Assembly (NCBI GenBank): GCA_902809825.1
Contig: LR778114.1
Location: forward strand, 2,506,338 to 2,570,337
Direction: 5' to 3'
DNA: 64,000 nucleotides
Source of the DNA: Candidatus Hydrogenisulfobacillus filiaventi
Lineage (GTDB): Bacteria; Bacillota; Sulfobacillia; Sulfobacillales; R501
The notes beneath the pieces are model-generated. The model was not told the origin of the DNA. It did no database searches and saw nothing but the letters and a program-made list of their open reading frames with translations. Positions 25,236-33,312 of this stretch are shown here, one piece after another; positions within the stretch are counted from its first letter, which is position 1, and the number at the start of each line of letters is the position of its first letter. The translations under genes and the position numbers were made by a program.

Positions 25236-25324
25236 GGCGGTAGGCCGGGCCCGGCCGTGGTATCATAAAGGCAGTAAACGCAGGCGTCGGGCCCGCAGAT
25301 CCCAAAGTGAAAGGAGCGGATGGG

Positions 25325-25951
25325 TTGGTCGGTTTGCCCGAGAGCCTGTTGGCCGCCTTGCCGTCCGGGGAGGCCCTGGTTCCGGTAGTGGATCCCCGCG
25401 GCAGGCCCTTGACCCCCTGCACGGTGGAGCGTGCGCGGCAGAATCTGGAGGACGGCCTCGCCACGTGGGAGGCGGGGGTGCTGCGGCTCAATTACCATCC
25501 CCTGGCCTACCGGCGGGTGTACCGCAAGGTTCTGAAACGGGATGGTTACGTCTGCGCTTGGTGCGGCGGGGTGGGCTCCACCCTGGACCACGTCATTCCC
25601 CTCTCCTGGGGCGGGCAGACGGAACCCGATAACTGCGTCGTGGCCTGCCGCGCCTGCAACCACAGCCGCAACAACGCGCTCCCCTCCCGTTTCGCCGCCA
25701 TGCGCGGGCTGCGCATCCGGCATCCCGTCATCCTGCGGGTGCTGGCCCGGGAGGAGGAGCTGGTGGCGGAAGCCGAGCGCTCGCTCCTGAGCCGCCCCAT
25801 CTCCACCTGTGTCAGCCGTGAGGAGGCCCAGGTCTGGCTGGCCTACCATCAAGGCCATCCCGAGCGGGTACATCCCGAGCCGCCGGGCGAGGCGCCGGCC
25901 ACCCGCCTGAAGCGGGGCAGCCGCCCCTTCCTGACGGCCTTCCTGCCTTAG
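25325..25951 (+). CDS. HNH endonuclease
   Basis: Protein of 208 residues from TTG 25325, chosen because AAAGGAG (25310-25316) lies eight bases ahead; the frame is open to a GTG at 25307 that overlaps that site. The central HNH/zinc domain reads CAWCGG, TLDHVIPLSWGG, then N and CRACNHSRNN, with both cysteine pairs, the catalytic histidine and the asparagine. The N- and C-terminal parts are basic helical sequence of unknown role. Stand-alone HNH proteins of this kind are common in Bacillota and may be repair or phage-related nucleases. It converges on argS four bases downstream. Confidence 0.85.
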   Translation: MVGLPESLLAALPSGEALVPVVDPRGRPLTPCTVERARQNLEDGLATWEAGVLRLNYHPLAYRRVYRKVLKRDGYVCAWCGGVGSTLDHVIPLSWGGQTEPDNCVVACRACNHSRNNALPSRFAAMRGLRIRHPVILRVLAREEELVAEAERSLLSRPISTCVSREEAQVWLAYHQGHPERVHPEPPGEAPATRLKRGSRPFLTAFLP

Positions 25952-25955
25952 GCGG

Positions 25956-27635
25956 CTACATGGTGTCCGGCAGGCTGATGCCCAGCGCCCCGGCTCCCTG
26001 TTCCAGCACCGCCAGCACCGCGCGGGCCAGGTCCAGCCGGGCCCGGCGCAGGGTAGGTTCGGCCTCCAGGATGCGGTGAAACTTGTAGAAGGCGTGAAAG
26101 TCCCCGGCCAGGCCATGCAGATAGCGGGCCAGGTGCTGCGGGGCCCGCGCCTGGGCCGCAAAGGCCAGCACGTCCGGAAACCGGGCCAGCGTCAGGCACA
26201 GCGCCCGCTCCAAGGGCTCCTGCAAACGGGCGGGGTCGAAGGGGGCCGGCGGGACGCTTTCCGCTTCCGCCTGGCGGAGGACGCTTTTAATCCGGGTGCC
26301 GGCGTACTGGATGTAGTACACCGGGTTCTCATTACCGCGCAGGGCCGCCAGATCGAGGTCGAAATCCAGGGGGGTGTCGGGCGCCCGTTCCACAAAGAAG
26401 TAGCGGGCGGCATCCACCCCCACCTCATCCAGCAGGTCATCGAGGGTCACAAACTGCCCCTGCCGCTTGGACATCCGCACCGGGCGACCGCCGCGGACCA
26501 GATGCACCACCTGTACAATCAGAACCTCCAGGCGGTCGGCCGGGTAGCCGAGTGCCGCCACCACCGCCTTTAAGCGGGCCACGTAGCCGTGGTGGTCGGG
26601 GCCGAGCAGGTCGATGACGGCGTCATAGCCGCGCTCAAATTTGTCGAGGTGATAGGCGGCATCCGGCACAAAGTAGGTATAGCTGCCGTCCGACTTGACC
26701 ATCACCCGGTCCTTGTCATCCCCAAACAGGGTGGACCGGAACCAGAGGGCCCCGTCGCGTTCCTCCAGGTAGCCCCCTGCCCGCAGCCGATCGAGCACCC
26801 GCTCCGGGCCTCCGGCCTCCCGCAGTCCGCGTTCCGAGTACCAGCGCTCGAAGGTCACCCCGAAACGGCGTAAGGCCTCCTCGTGACTGTGGCGGAGCAG
26901 GCCGGCCGCATAGGCGCCCAGGGCCGGATACCACTCCGGAGCCTGAGGGTCATCAGGGGCCGGGACCCGCTGATCGGGATGTTCCGCACGATAGCGGGCC
27001 GCCAGCTCACGGACGTATTCCCCAGGGTACACCCCTTCAGGCCAGGGATCCACCGCCTGCCCGCTGTCCAGCTCCCATAAGCGCAGCGCCATGGCCTGGC
27101 CCAGGACCGTCACCTGGTTGCCGGCGTCGTTGACGTAAAATTCGCGATCGACGGCGTAGCCCGCCAGACGGAGGATACGGGCCAGGCTGTCCCCCAGCGC
27201 CGCCGCCCGGCCGTTGACCAGCACCAGCGGCCCGGTGGGATTGGCGGAGACGAACTCGATCAGCACCCGCTGTCCGGCCCCCAGGTTGCTCCGCCCATAG
27301 GCGGCCGGGTCGGCAGTGATATCCGCCACCACCCCCGCCAGCCAGCGGGTGTCCAATGTAAAGTTGAGGAAGCCGGGCCCGGCTACCTCCACCGCGGCCA
27401 AGCCCGGCACCGGCTCCAGCCGGTCGCGCAACGCGGCGGCCAGGTCTGCCGGACGGCGGCGGGCCACCCGGGCCCCCTTGAGGGCAATATTGGAGGTAAG
27501 GTCCCCGTGACCTGCCTCCGTCGGCGGCTCCACCACCACCTCCGCCGCCAGCCCCTCCAGGCCCATGCCGGCCAGCGCCCGCTCGAGGGCCGCGGCCAGC
27601 GCGGCCCGGAAGGCCGGCAGGCGCGCCTCCTTCAT
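25956..27635 (-). CDS. argS: Arginyl-tRNA synthetase with altered HIGH motif
   Basis: Class I synthetase of 559 residues that charges tRNA-Arg. ATG 27635 overlaps the TGA of speB (ATGA). Visible are the ArgRS-specific N-terminal domain (about 1-85), FVSANPTGPLVLVNGRAAALGD, EFYVNDAGNQ, the KMSKS equivalent RMSKRQGQ, and the DALR anticodon-binding domain at the C-terminus (ILEAEPTLRRARLDL). The HIGH signature, usually LHVGHGR or LHLGHAR at this place, is LVLVNGR, so both histidines are lost. As I recall, a subgroup of bacterial ArgRS has a similar replacement, so the enzyme is probably functional. It is the last gene of the polyamine operon, both consuming arginine. Confidence 0.92.
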   Translation of the reverse strand: MKEARLPAFRAALAAALERALAGMGLEGLAAEVVVEPPTEAGHGDLTSNIALKGARVARRRPADLAAALRDRLEPVPGLAAVEVAGPGFLNFTLDTRWLAGVVADITADPAAYGRSNLGAGQRVLIEFVSANPTGPLVLVNGRAAALGDSLARILRLAGYAVDREFYVNDAGNQVTVLGQAMALRLWELDSGQAVDPWPEGVYPGEYVRELAARYRAEHPDQRVPAPDDPQAPEWYPALGAYAAGLLRHSHEEALRRFGVTFERWYSERGLREAGGPERVLDRLRAGGYLEERDGALWFRSTLFGDDKDRVMVKSDGSYTYFVPDAAYHLDKFERGYDAVIDLLGPDHHGYVARLKAVVAALGYPADRLEVLIVQVVHLVRGGRPVRMSKRQGQFVTLDDLLDEVGVDAARYFFVERAPDTPLDFDLDLAALRGNENPVYYIQYAGTRIKSVLRQAEAESVPPAPFDPARLQEPLERALCLTLARFPDVLAFAAQARAPQHLARYLHGLAGDFHAFYKFHRILEAEPTLRRARLDLARAVLAVLEQGAGALGISLPDTM

Positions 27636-28537
27636 GCCTGTCCCTCCTTTCCCCCGGTGCCGGCCGCAGCGGCCGAAACCGCAATCAAGGCCTCCCGGAC
27701 CATCTTCGCCGCCAGCACGGCGGTGCGTTGTGACGTGTCGGCCAAGGGGGCCGCCTCCACCAGGTCCATACCCACCACCTCCAGGCCCTGCAGCAGGGTG
27801 AGGGCCTCCAGCGCTTCCCGGGCCGGGATACCGCCTGGTTCCGGGGTGCCCGTCCCCGGCAGGTAGGCCGGGTCGATGACGTCGAGGTCCACCGTCAGGT
27901 AGACCGGCCGTCCCGCCAGCTGCTCCCGCACCGCAGCCAGGGGACGATACACCTCGTCCGGAAAGGAGTGCACCGGGCGGGCGGCAATGTAGGCGGCTTC
28001 CTCGGCGGTGCCCGACCGGATGCCGAACTGGTAGAGGTGCCCCGGGCGAAGCCGGTCCGCCACCCGCCGCAGGGCGGTAGCGTGAGAGAACCGCTCGTCC
28101 AGATAAGTATCCCGGAGGTCGGCATGGGCGTCCCAGTGCACCACCACCAGGTCGGGATACTGCTCCAGCAGCACCTCGACCAGTGGCACCGTGACCAGGT
28201 GCTCGCCCCCCACCGCGCACCAGCGCCGGCCCTCGGCCAACACCGCGCGCGCCTGGCGGCGGATGCGCTCCAACGCCTCCGGCACGTTGCCGAAGGGCAG
28301 CTCCAAATCCCCGGCGTCGTAAGCCCCGGTCTCACTCAAGTCCCGCTGCTGACGCCAGGAATAGGTCTCCAGGGCGTAGGACGCCCGCCGCACGGCATCG
28401 GGCCCGAAGCGGGAGCCGGGAACGTAGGAGGCGGTAAAATCCATAGGGATGCCGAAAAACACCCACCGCGCCTCCCCCGGCGCGGCGTCCATGCCCAAAA
28501 AGCGATCCGGACGGAAGAGCGGAGGGTGCCCGTTCAC
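27632..28537 (-). CDS. speB: Agmatinase / aminopropylagmatine ureohydrolase
   Basis: Ureohydrolase-family enzyme of 301 residues that removes urea from agmatine or from N1-aminopropylagmatine. The dimanganese motifs are intact: GGEHLVT, VVHWDAHADLRD, and LTVDLDVIDPAYLPGTGTPEPGG. GTG 28537 overlaps the TGA of speE (GTGA), and its own TGA overlaps the argS start, so it is translationally coupled on both sides. Because a spermidine synthase is immediately upstream and no ornithine decarboxylase is present, the substrate may be N1-aminopropylagmatine, giving spermidine directly, as known in thermophiles. That choice is inference. Confidence 0.9.
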   Translation of the reverse strand: MNGHPPLFRPDRFLGMDAAPGEARWVFFGIPMDFTASYVPGSRFGPDAVRRASYALETYSWRQQRDLSETGAYDAGDLELPFGNVPEALERIRRQARAVLAEGRRWCAVGGEHLVTVPLVEVLLEQYPDLVVVHWDAHADLRDTYLDERFSHATALRRVADRLRPGHLYQFGIRSGTAEEAAYIAARPVHSFPDEVYRPLAAVREQLAGRPVYLTVDLDVIDPAYLPGTGTPEPGGIPAREALEALTLLQGLEVVGMDLVEAAPLADTSQRTAVLAAKMVREALIAVSAAAAGTGGKEGQA

Positions 28538-29376
28538 GGCTGTGCCGGCTCCTCCGCCCGCACCAGTTCCTGGACAAAGACCGGCAGCCGGAAGGCGGCG
28601 GCCTGCACCTCCGGGCTCCAATAGCGGGTGGCCATCCCGGCCGGTCCCGGCCGGGCGGCACCCGGGTCGGGCCCTTTCGACCCCAGGGTGAAGGACCACA
28701 GGCCGCTGGGATAGGTGGGAACGTTGGCGAGGTACAGGTAGACCCCCGCAAAGCTGGCCCGCATGCCGGTGTGGATGCGGCGGATGAGGTCGGCCTGCAG
28801 GAAGGGCGACTCCGACTGCACGGTGGCGATACCGTCCGGGCCTAGTGCGGCCGCCAGCGAGGCGTAAAAAGCCGGGGTGAAAAGCCCCTCCGCCGGGCCG
28901 ACCGGGTCAGTGGAGTCAACCAGGATGACGTCAAAGTTACGGGCATCGCGAACCCAGGCAATGCCATCGGTAAAATGCAGATGCACCCGCGGGTCGTCCA
29001 GCTTTTCCGCGATGCGGGGGAAGAAGCGGCGGGACGCCTCCACCACCCGCTCGTCGATCTCCACCAGGTGGACCTCCTCCACCTCGGGGTGCTTCAGGAT
29101 TTCGCGGATAGTTCCCCCGTCGCCGCCGCCGATCACGGCCACCCGCCGGGGATGGGGATGCACCGTCAACGGCACGTGGGTAATCATTTCATGATAGACA
29201 TACTCGTCCCGGTCGGTGGTCTGGATGGCCCCATCCAGCAGCAGCACCCGCCCGTAAGCCTCAGTGTCGACTACGGCCAGTTCCTGGTAAGGGGTGCGTT
29301 CCTGCCAGAGGACCGCCTTCACCTTGAGGCTGAGCCCCACGTCCGGGGTCTGCCATTCGGTCACCCACACGTTCAC
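28534..29376 (-). CDS. speE: Spermidine synthase / aminopropyltransferase
   Basis: Transfers an aminopropyl group from decarboxylated S-adenosylmethionine to an amine acceptor. The protein of 280 residues has WVTEWQTPDVGLSLKVK at the start, DGAIQTTDRDEYVYHEMI (the polyamine-binding Gln/Tyr/Asp), the nucleotide fold VIGGGDGGTIREILKH, and the catalytic VDSTDPVGPAEGLFT. GTG 29376 lies behind GGAGGG. Start and stop are tied to the neighbours: 22 bases after pdaD and an overlapping GTGA with speB. In this operon the acceptor could be agmatine rather than putrescine. speD is not in the window. Confidence 0.92.
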   Translation of the reverse strand: MNVWVTEWQTPDVGLSLKVKAVLWQERTPYQELAVVDTEAYGRVLLLDGAIQTTDRDEYVYHEMITHVPLTVHPHPRRVAVIGGGDGGTIREILKHPEVEEVHLVEIDERVVEASRRFFPRIAEKLDDPRVHLHFTDGIAWVRDARNFDVILVDSTDPVGPAEGLFTPAFYASLAAALGPDGIATVQSESPFLQADLIRRIHTGMRASFAGVYLYLANVPTYPSGLWSFTLGSKGPDPGAARPGPAGMATRYWSPEVQAAAFRLPVFVQELVRAEEPAQP

Positions 29377-29398
29377 GCCCGCTGCTCCCTCCGCGCGG

Positions 29399-29860
29399 TC
29401 AGTACCACAGAGCCACGGCCGCAAACGCGCAGCCGACCTCCCGCACCCGATGTTCGGTGGCGGCCACAATCACGCGGTCCAGCGCCCGCCCCCGGGCCTC
29501 AAAGGCCGCCGCACACATGCGGCGCACCTCCGCCTCCGCCTCCTCCCGGGAGCAACGGCCGGAGAACTCCATGATGACCCCATAGTCGCCGTCAGCCCCG
29601 ATGCCGACACCGACCGCGGCTGCGATGCGTTCATTAGGAACCTCGGACACGATCGCCCCGTAGGCGGTAGGCACCAGGGCACCGGGCGGGATGTCAAGCT
29701 GCGGCACTTCCACCGCCCCCGGGGGCAGGATGGAGCTCACCTTCAACAGGTTCAGGTTGCCGATGCCGGCGGCTAATAGGGCATTATCAAACGCATTCAA
29801 GCGGGATGGTCCCTCGGCCGATCCCGACACGACCGTAAACTTTCTGGGCGTCTCCAGCAA
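29399..29860 (-). CDS. pdaD: Pyruvoyl-dependent arginine decarboxylase
   Basis: Converts arginine to agmatine with a pyruvoyl group made by self-cleavage. The cleavage site is visible as LLKVSSILPPG: serine 42-serine 43 in the numbering from TTG 29860, where Ser43 becomes the pyruvoyl. LVPTAYGAIVSEVPNERIAAAVGVG matches the family core. TTG was chosen because AAGGAGG lies six bases ahead; 153 residues is the usual length. It is the first gene of pdaD-speE-speB-argS and has a strong promoter just upstream. Confidence 0.9.
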   Translation of the reverse strand: MLETPRKFTVVSGSAEGPSRLNAFDNALLAAGIGNLNLLKVSSILPPGAVEVPQLDIPPGALVPTAYGAIVSEVPNERIAAAVGVGIGADGDYGVIMEFSGRCSREEAEAEVRRMCAAAFEARGRALDRVIVAATEHRVREVGCAFAAVALWY

Positions 29861-29913
29861 CGGCGTCCTCCTTGCCCCCGGCCCCATCGGGTCGCTGCCT
29901 GAATTCCTGCCCA

Positions 29914-29942
29914 ATTATAATCGCGTGCTCCCCCCGGGACAA
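29914..29942 (-). promoter_or_regulatory. Sigma-A promoter of the polyamine operon
   Basis: Minus strand TTGTCC, 17 bases, TATAAT (perfect -10), about 54 bases before the pdaD start. It sits between the pdaD gene and the end of the upstream transporter gene. Confidence 0.7.
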
Positions 29943-29947
29943 GCCGC

Positions 29948-31204
29948 TCACGCGGGGGGGATCAAGCCCCGGTCCACCCCCTCGGGCACCCAGATGGCCA
30001 TCACGCGGGTGAGGCCGGCCGCCGCGAGCTGCGCCCCTGCCAGCCCCAGCAGCAGGGCCCGGGCCGCATGACCGGCGAAGGCCATACCGGTCAGGACGGG
30101 CCCGATCACCGGGCCGACCTGCCAGGCCAGGTTGAAGACCGCATTGTAACGGCCGCGCAGGGCCTCGGGGGCCACGTCGTTGATGAGGGCAGGCAGGCTG
30201 GGGGCCATAAACGTCTCCCCGAACCCGAAAAGGGCCAGGGCACCGATCAACCAGGCGGCCGCCCCGCCGGGCGGACGGCTCCCGGCCACCAGCACGCCCA
30301 CCCAGGAGACAGCAAACACGACCGCCGCCAGGGCGGTGGCCCCGGTGCGCCGGCGGCCGCGCAGCCAGCGGGCCACGAACAGCTGACTGGCCACAATGGC
30401 GAAACAGTTGGCAGCGAACGCCAGCCCCACCACGCGCGGGCCGGTGTGGGCGGGACCGGTGGCCCAGGCCGGGAAGGCCACGGACAGCTGCGCGATGCCC
30501 CCAGTGACCAGCAGGCTGTTTACGGCGGTGGCAGCCAGCAGTACCCGGTCGCGCAGGACGGCCAGGTAGTTCCAGGTTCCCGTCCAGGCGCTGCCGGGGG
30601 CTCCGCCTCCGGGTTCATACCGGCGGGTTTCGCCCGCTGCCAGCAGCAGGCCGGCAAACAGCAGGCTGGTGGCCGCATCCCCGTAAAAGATCACGGCAAA
30701 ACTCCCGGGCCGGGCCAGGTTGACCACCAGGCCCGCCAGCAGGGAACCGATGCCCAGGCCGAGGTTGCCGAGCGCATAATTGACCGCGAAGGCTCCACTG
30801 CGGTCCCCTCCGGCAGCACTGCGGGCCAGGGCGGTGTTGAGGGCGCTCCACATCGCCGAGCTGCCGGCCCCGTCCGCAGCGGCCGTCACCAGGGCCTGCC
30901 ACGGGGTGCGCACCCAGATGAAGCCGGCAGTCCCCAGGGCGGACACCCACAGGGACAGCACCAGCGCCGGACCGGCGCCGGCCGCATCAATCAGCGAACC
31001 GGCCGCAGGTAGGGTGAACAGCCCGGCCAGGCTCATCACCCCCAGGATGCCGCCCGCGGCCGCCAGGCTGAATCCCCGCACCTGGTGCAGGTAGACGATG
31101 AGGAAGGGGTAGGTCATGCCCAGCCCGAGCTGGCGGATGCCGTTGCCGGCCACAATCCACCAGGCCCGGGCACCCAGCGACGGCACCAGCGACCCGGCTG
31201 CCAT
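29948..31204 (-). CDS. MFS transporter
   Basis: Protein of 418 residues with 12 predicted membrane segments and an even spread of glycine and alanine. The MFS layout is clear: helix 1 GIRQLGLGMTYPFLIVYL, helix 5 region NYALGNLGLGIGSLLAGL, and the loop RGRYNAVFNLAWQVGPVIGP in the second half, as in drug or metabolite exporters of the DHA1 type. The substrate is not inferable. The next gene upstream is an SDR, with another MFS gene overlapping that, so MFS-SDR-MFS may form one transcript. Confidence 0.8.
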   Translation of the reverse strand: MAAGSLVPSLGARAWWIVAGNGIRQLGLGMTYPFLIVYLHQVRGFSLAAAGGILGVMSLAGLFTLPAAGSLIDAAGAGPALVLSLWVSALGTAGFIWVRTPWQALVTAAADGAGSSAMWSALNTALARSAAGGDRSGAFAVNYALGNLGLGIGSLLAGLVVNLARPGSFAVIFYGDAATSLLFAGLLLAAGETRRYEPGGGAPGSAWTGTWNYLAVLRDRVLLAATAVNSLLVTGGIAQLSVAFPAWATGPAHTGPRVVGLAFAANCFAIVASQLFVARWLRGRRRTGATALAAVVFAVSWVGVLVAGSRPPGGAAAWLIGALALFGFGETFMAPSLPALINDVAPEALRGRYNAVFNLAWQVGPVIGPVLTGMAFAGHAARALLLGLAGAQLAAAGLTRVMAIWVPEGVDRGLIPPA

Positions 31205-31229
31205 GCTCCCGTCCCCCTTCCCCGTCCGG

Positions 31230-31985
31230 CTAATCCATGCTGGCGCCCCCGCTCACGGGGACGTAACTGCCGGTAATGAACCCGCAATCGTCCCCCACAT
31301 ACAGCCGGACCGCCCGGGCCACGTCCTCCGGCGTGGCTATGCGGCCAAGCGGGGTCGCTGCGGCGATCCGCGCGCGGCTTTCGGGGGTTTGCACCGCAGC
31401 CGACGCCTCGGTCTCCACCAGGCCGGGGGAGATGATGTTGGCGGTGATGCCGAAACGGCCGTATTCCACCGCCACATAGCGGGCGAACTGGACCAGAGCC
31501 GCCTTGGCGGTGCCGTGGGCGGCCATGCCCGGCTGGGCGCGCCGGGCCAGGCCGCTGGCGATGTATACCACCCGGCCCCACCCGCGGGCGGCCATGGCGG
31601 GCAATACCGCGCGGCTGACCGTGTACGCCGCCTTGAGTTCATCGTGCACCTTGTGCCAGAGGTCGTCCCAGCTCAATTCCGCCAGCGGTTTCACGGGAAA
31701 CGACATGCCGGCATTGGCCACCAGGATGTCCGGATCCGCCCCGAAGGCATCCCGCGCCCGGGCCAGCAGGCCCGCAACCGCCGCCTCGTCCCGAACGTCG
31801 GCGGCGACTGCCACCGCTTCGCCCCCCGCTGTGCGGATCGCCTGCACCACCGCCTCCGCCGCGTCCGCACGCTGGAGGTAATTGACCACCACCCGGGCCC
31901 CGTCGGCAGCCAGCAGGCGCGCGGTAGCCGCGCCGATACCCCGGCTGGCGCCCGTGACCAGCGCAACCCGTCCCTTCAGGCTCAT
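31230..31985 (-). CDS. Short-chain dehydrogenase/reductase with Tyr-to-His change
   Basis: SDR of 251 residues, nearest in look to FabG-type 3-oxoacyl reductases: TGASRGIG (11-18) for NAD(P), NAG (91-93), the catalytic serine in YIASG (S144) and the C-terminal FITGSYVPVSGGASMD. The active-site YxxxK, however, reads HGTAK: histidine 157 replaces the catalytic tyrosine while lysine 161 is kept. Catalysis should be changed or lost unless histidine acts as the acid/base. ATG 31985 overlaps the TGA of the MFS gene (ATGA). The substrate is unknown. Confidence 0.85.
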   Translation of the reverse strand: MSLKGRVALVTGASRGIGAATARLLAADGARVVVNYLQRADAAEAVVQAIRTAGGEAVAVAADVRDEAAVAGLLARARDAFGADPDILVANAGMSFPVKPLAELSWDDLWHKVHDELKAAYTVSRAVLPAMAARGWGRVVYIASGLARRAQPGMAAHGTAKAALVQFARYVAVEYGRFGITANIISPGLVETEASAAVQTPESRARIAAATPLGRIATPEDVARAVRLYVGDDCGFITGSYVPVSGGASMD

Positions 31986-33217
31986 CGATCCTCCTCCTTC
32001 GCCGACCCGTCCGGCGCCCGGCGGCCAGCCGCCAAAAAGGCGGCCAGGGCCAGTCCCACCACCGCGCTGGTGAGGGTGAACCCGACGGGATAGCTGCTGT
32101 GGGCAATCACGGCCCCGATCCCGGCATACGCCACCGCCATTCCCCCGTCAAAGGCAGTGTAGTAGGTGCCGATGGCCTGTCCGCGCACGGCAGACGGCAC
32201 CCGCTCCACCGTCCAGGCCAGGGTCGCCGGCTGCGCCGCCCCGAAGCCCAGGCCGAACAGGACTGCAAACAGCAGCAGGCCGGGCAGGCGGTGTACTGCG
32301 GGCAGCCAGAGCATGGAGCCGGCCACCAGCACCAAGCCCGGCACCAGAGCCCAGGCCCGCCCGCGGGCATCGTAGAGGCGCCCCCATAATCCCCGCGTCA
32401 GCAACAGGACCGCGGCGTAGGCCACGTAGAAGTCGGCGTATCCCGGCCCGAGCCCGCGGCCGCGCAGGAACGGCGGCAGATACCCCAGGACCGCGGCGTA
32501 GGCGAAGGTGACCGCGAACAGCACCCCGGCCGGCCACAAGGCCCGCGGCTCCAGCCGGAACCGGATCCGCCACCGCCCGCCACCGGGCCGCCGGCGCTCG
32601 CGCAGGCCCGCTGCCAGCAGCAGGGCAGCCAACGGCCAGGCGCCACCGGCCCAGAACAGGGGGGCAAACCGGTCACCGCGGCTCAGGTAGACCCCCAGGA
32701 ACGGGCCCACCGCCATGGCCAGGTCGGTAAAGTTGCTGTAGAAGCCCATCGCCTCCCCCTGCCGGGAGGGGGGCACGACATCGGCAATGAAGGTGGAGGC
32801 GGCCGTGGTACTCATGCTCCAGCCCACCCCTTGCAGCATCCGGATCAGCACCACCTGCCATAACGGTCCGCTGACCAGGTAGAGGAGGCTGGCAGCGGCC
32901 ATGGCAGCCAGACCCGTCAGCAGTACCGGGCGGCGTCCGGCCGCGTCCAGCAACGGCCCTATCAGCGGCCGCACCCCCACCGCGGTCAAGGTGAGGACCG
33001 CCAGCACCAGCCCCAGGTCGGCCACGTCCGCCCCGCGGTCGAGGACGAAGAACTGGAAGGTCGAGGTATAAAGATAGAAGCCGGTGAAGAAGGCGAAGCT
33101 CACCAGGTCGAGGCGCACGTAGGCTGCGGTCCACAGCCGGGGCCGCTCCCCTGCCCTCCCTGCTGCCACGGTACCGCCTCCTGCGTAGGGGGTGTTTCGC
33201 CGGAAGCCGCGGGTCAT
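31982..33217 (-). CDS. MFS transporter
   Basis: About 411 residues with 12 membrane segments. ATG 33217 follows AAGGTGG; a GTG at 33226 lies inside the ribosome site. Helix 2-3 loop DAAGRRPVLL and helix 5 GEAMGFYSNFTDLAMAVGPFLGVYL are typical of the family; the second half repeats the pattern (RGQAIGTYYTAFDGGMAVAYAG). It resembles YfcJ/arabinose-exporter-type carriers, but substrate cannot be read. It overlaps the SDR start, so the SDR product may be a substrate or modify one. Confidence 0.8.
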   Translation of the reverse strand: MTRGFRRNTPYAGGGTVAAGRAGERPRLWTAAYVRLDLVSFAFFTGFYLYTSTFQFFVLDRGADVADLGLVLAVLTLTAVGVRPLIGPLLDAAGRRPVLLTGLAAMAAASLLYLVSGPLWQVVLIRMLQGVGWSMSTTAASTFIADVVPPSRQGEAMGFYSNFTDLAMAVGPFLGVYLSRGDRFAPLFWAGGAWPLAALLLAAGLRERRRPGGGRWRIRFRLEPRALWPAGVLFAVTFAYAAVLGYLPPFLRGRGLGPGYADFYVAYAAVLLLTRGLWGRLYDARGRAWALVPGLVLVAGSMLWLPAVHRLPGLLLFAVLFGLGFGAAQPATLAWTVERVPSAVRGQAIGTYYTAFDGGMAVAYAGIGAVIAHSSYPVGFTLTSAVVGLALAAFLAAGRRAPDGSAKEEDR

Positions 33218-33312
33218 TATGCCCACCTTGAGGGACGCCCGTCAACCCCGGCGGCATGAACGGCCCCCCTAGCCGGAAGACTAACCCCTGAGGCCGGGAG
33301 GGAGGGGGTTGC

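Noticed and set aside
25956..28220. argS frame open far upstream of ATG 27635
   Set aside because: The upstream part overlaps speB in another phase and is G/R/P-rich without structure; ATGA overlap at 27635 fixes the start.
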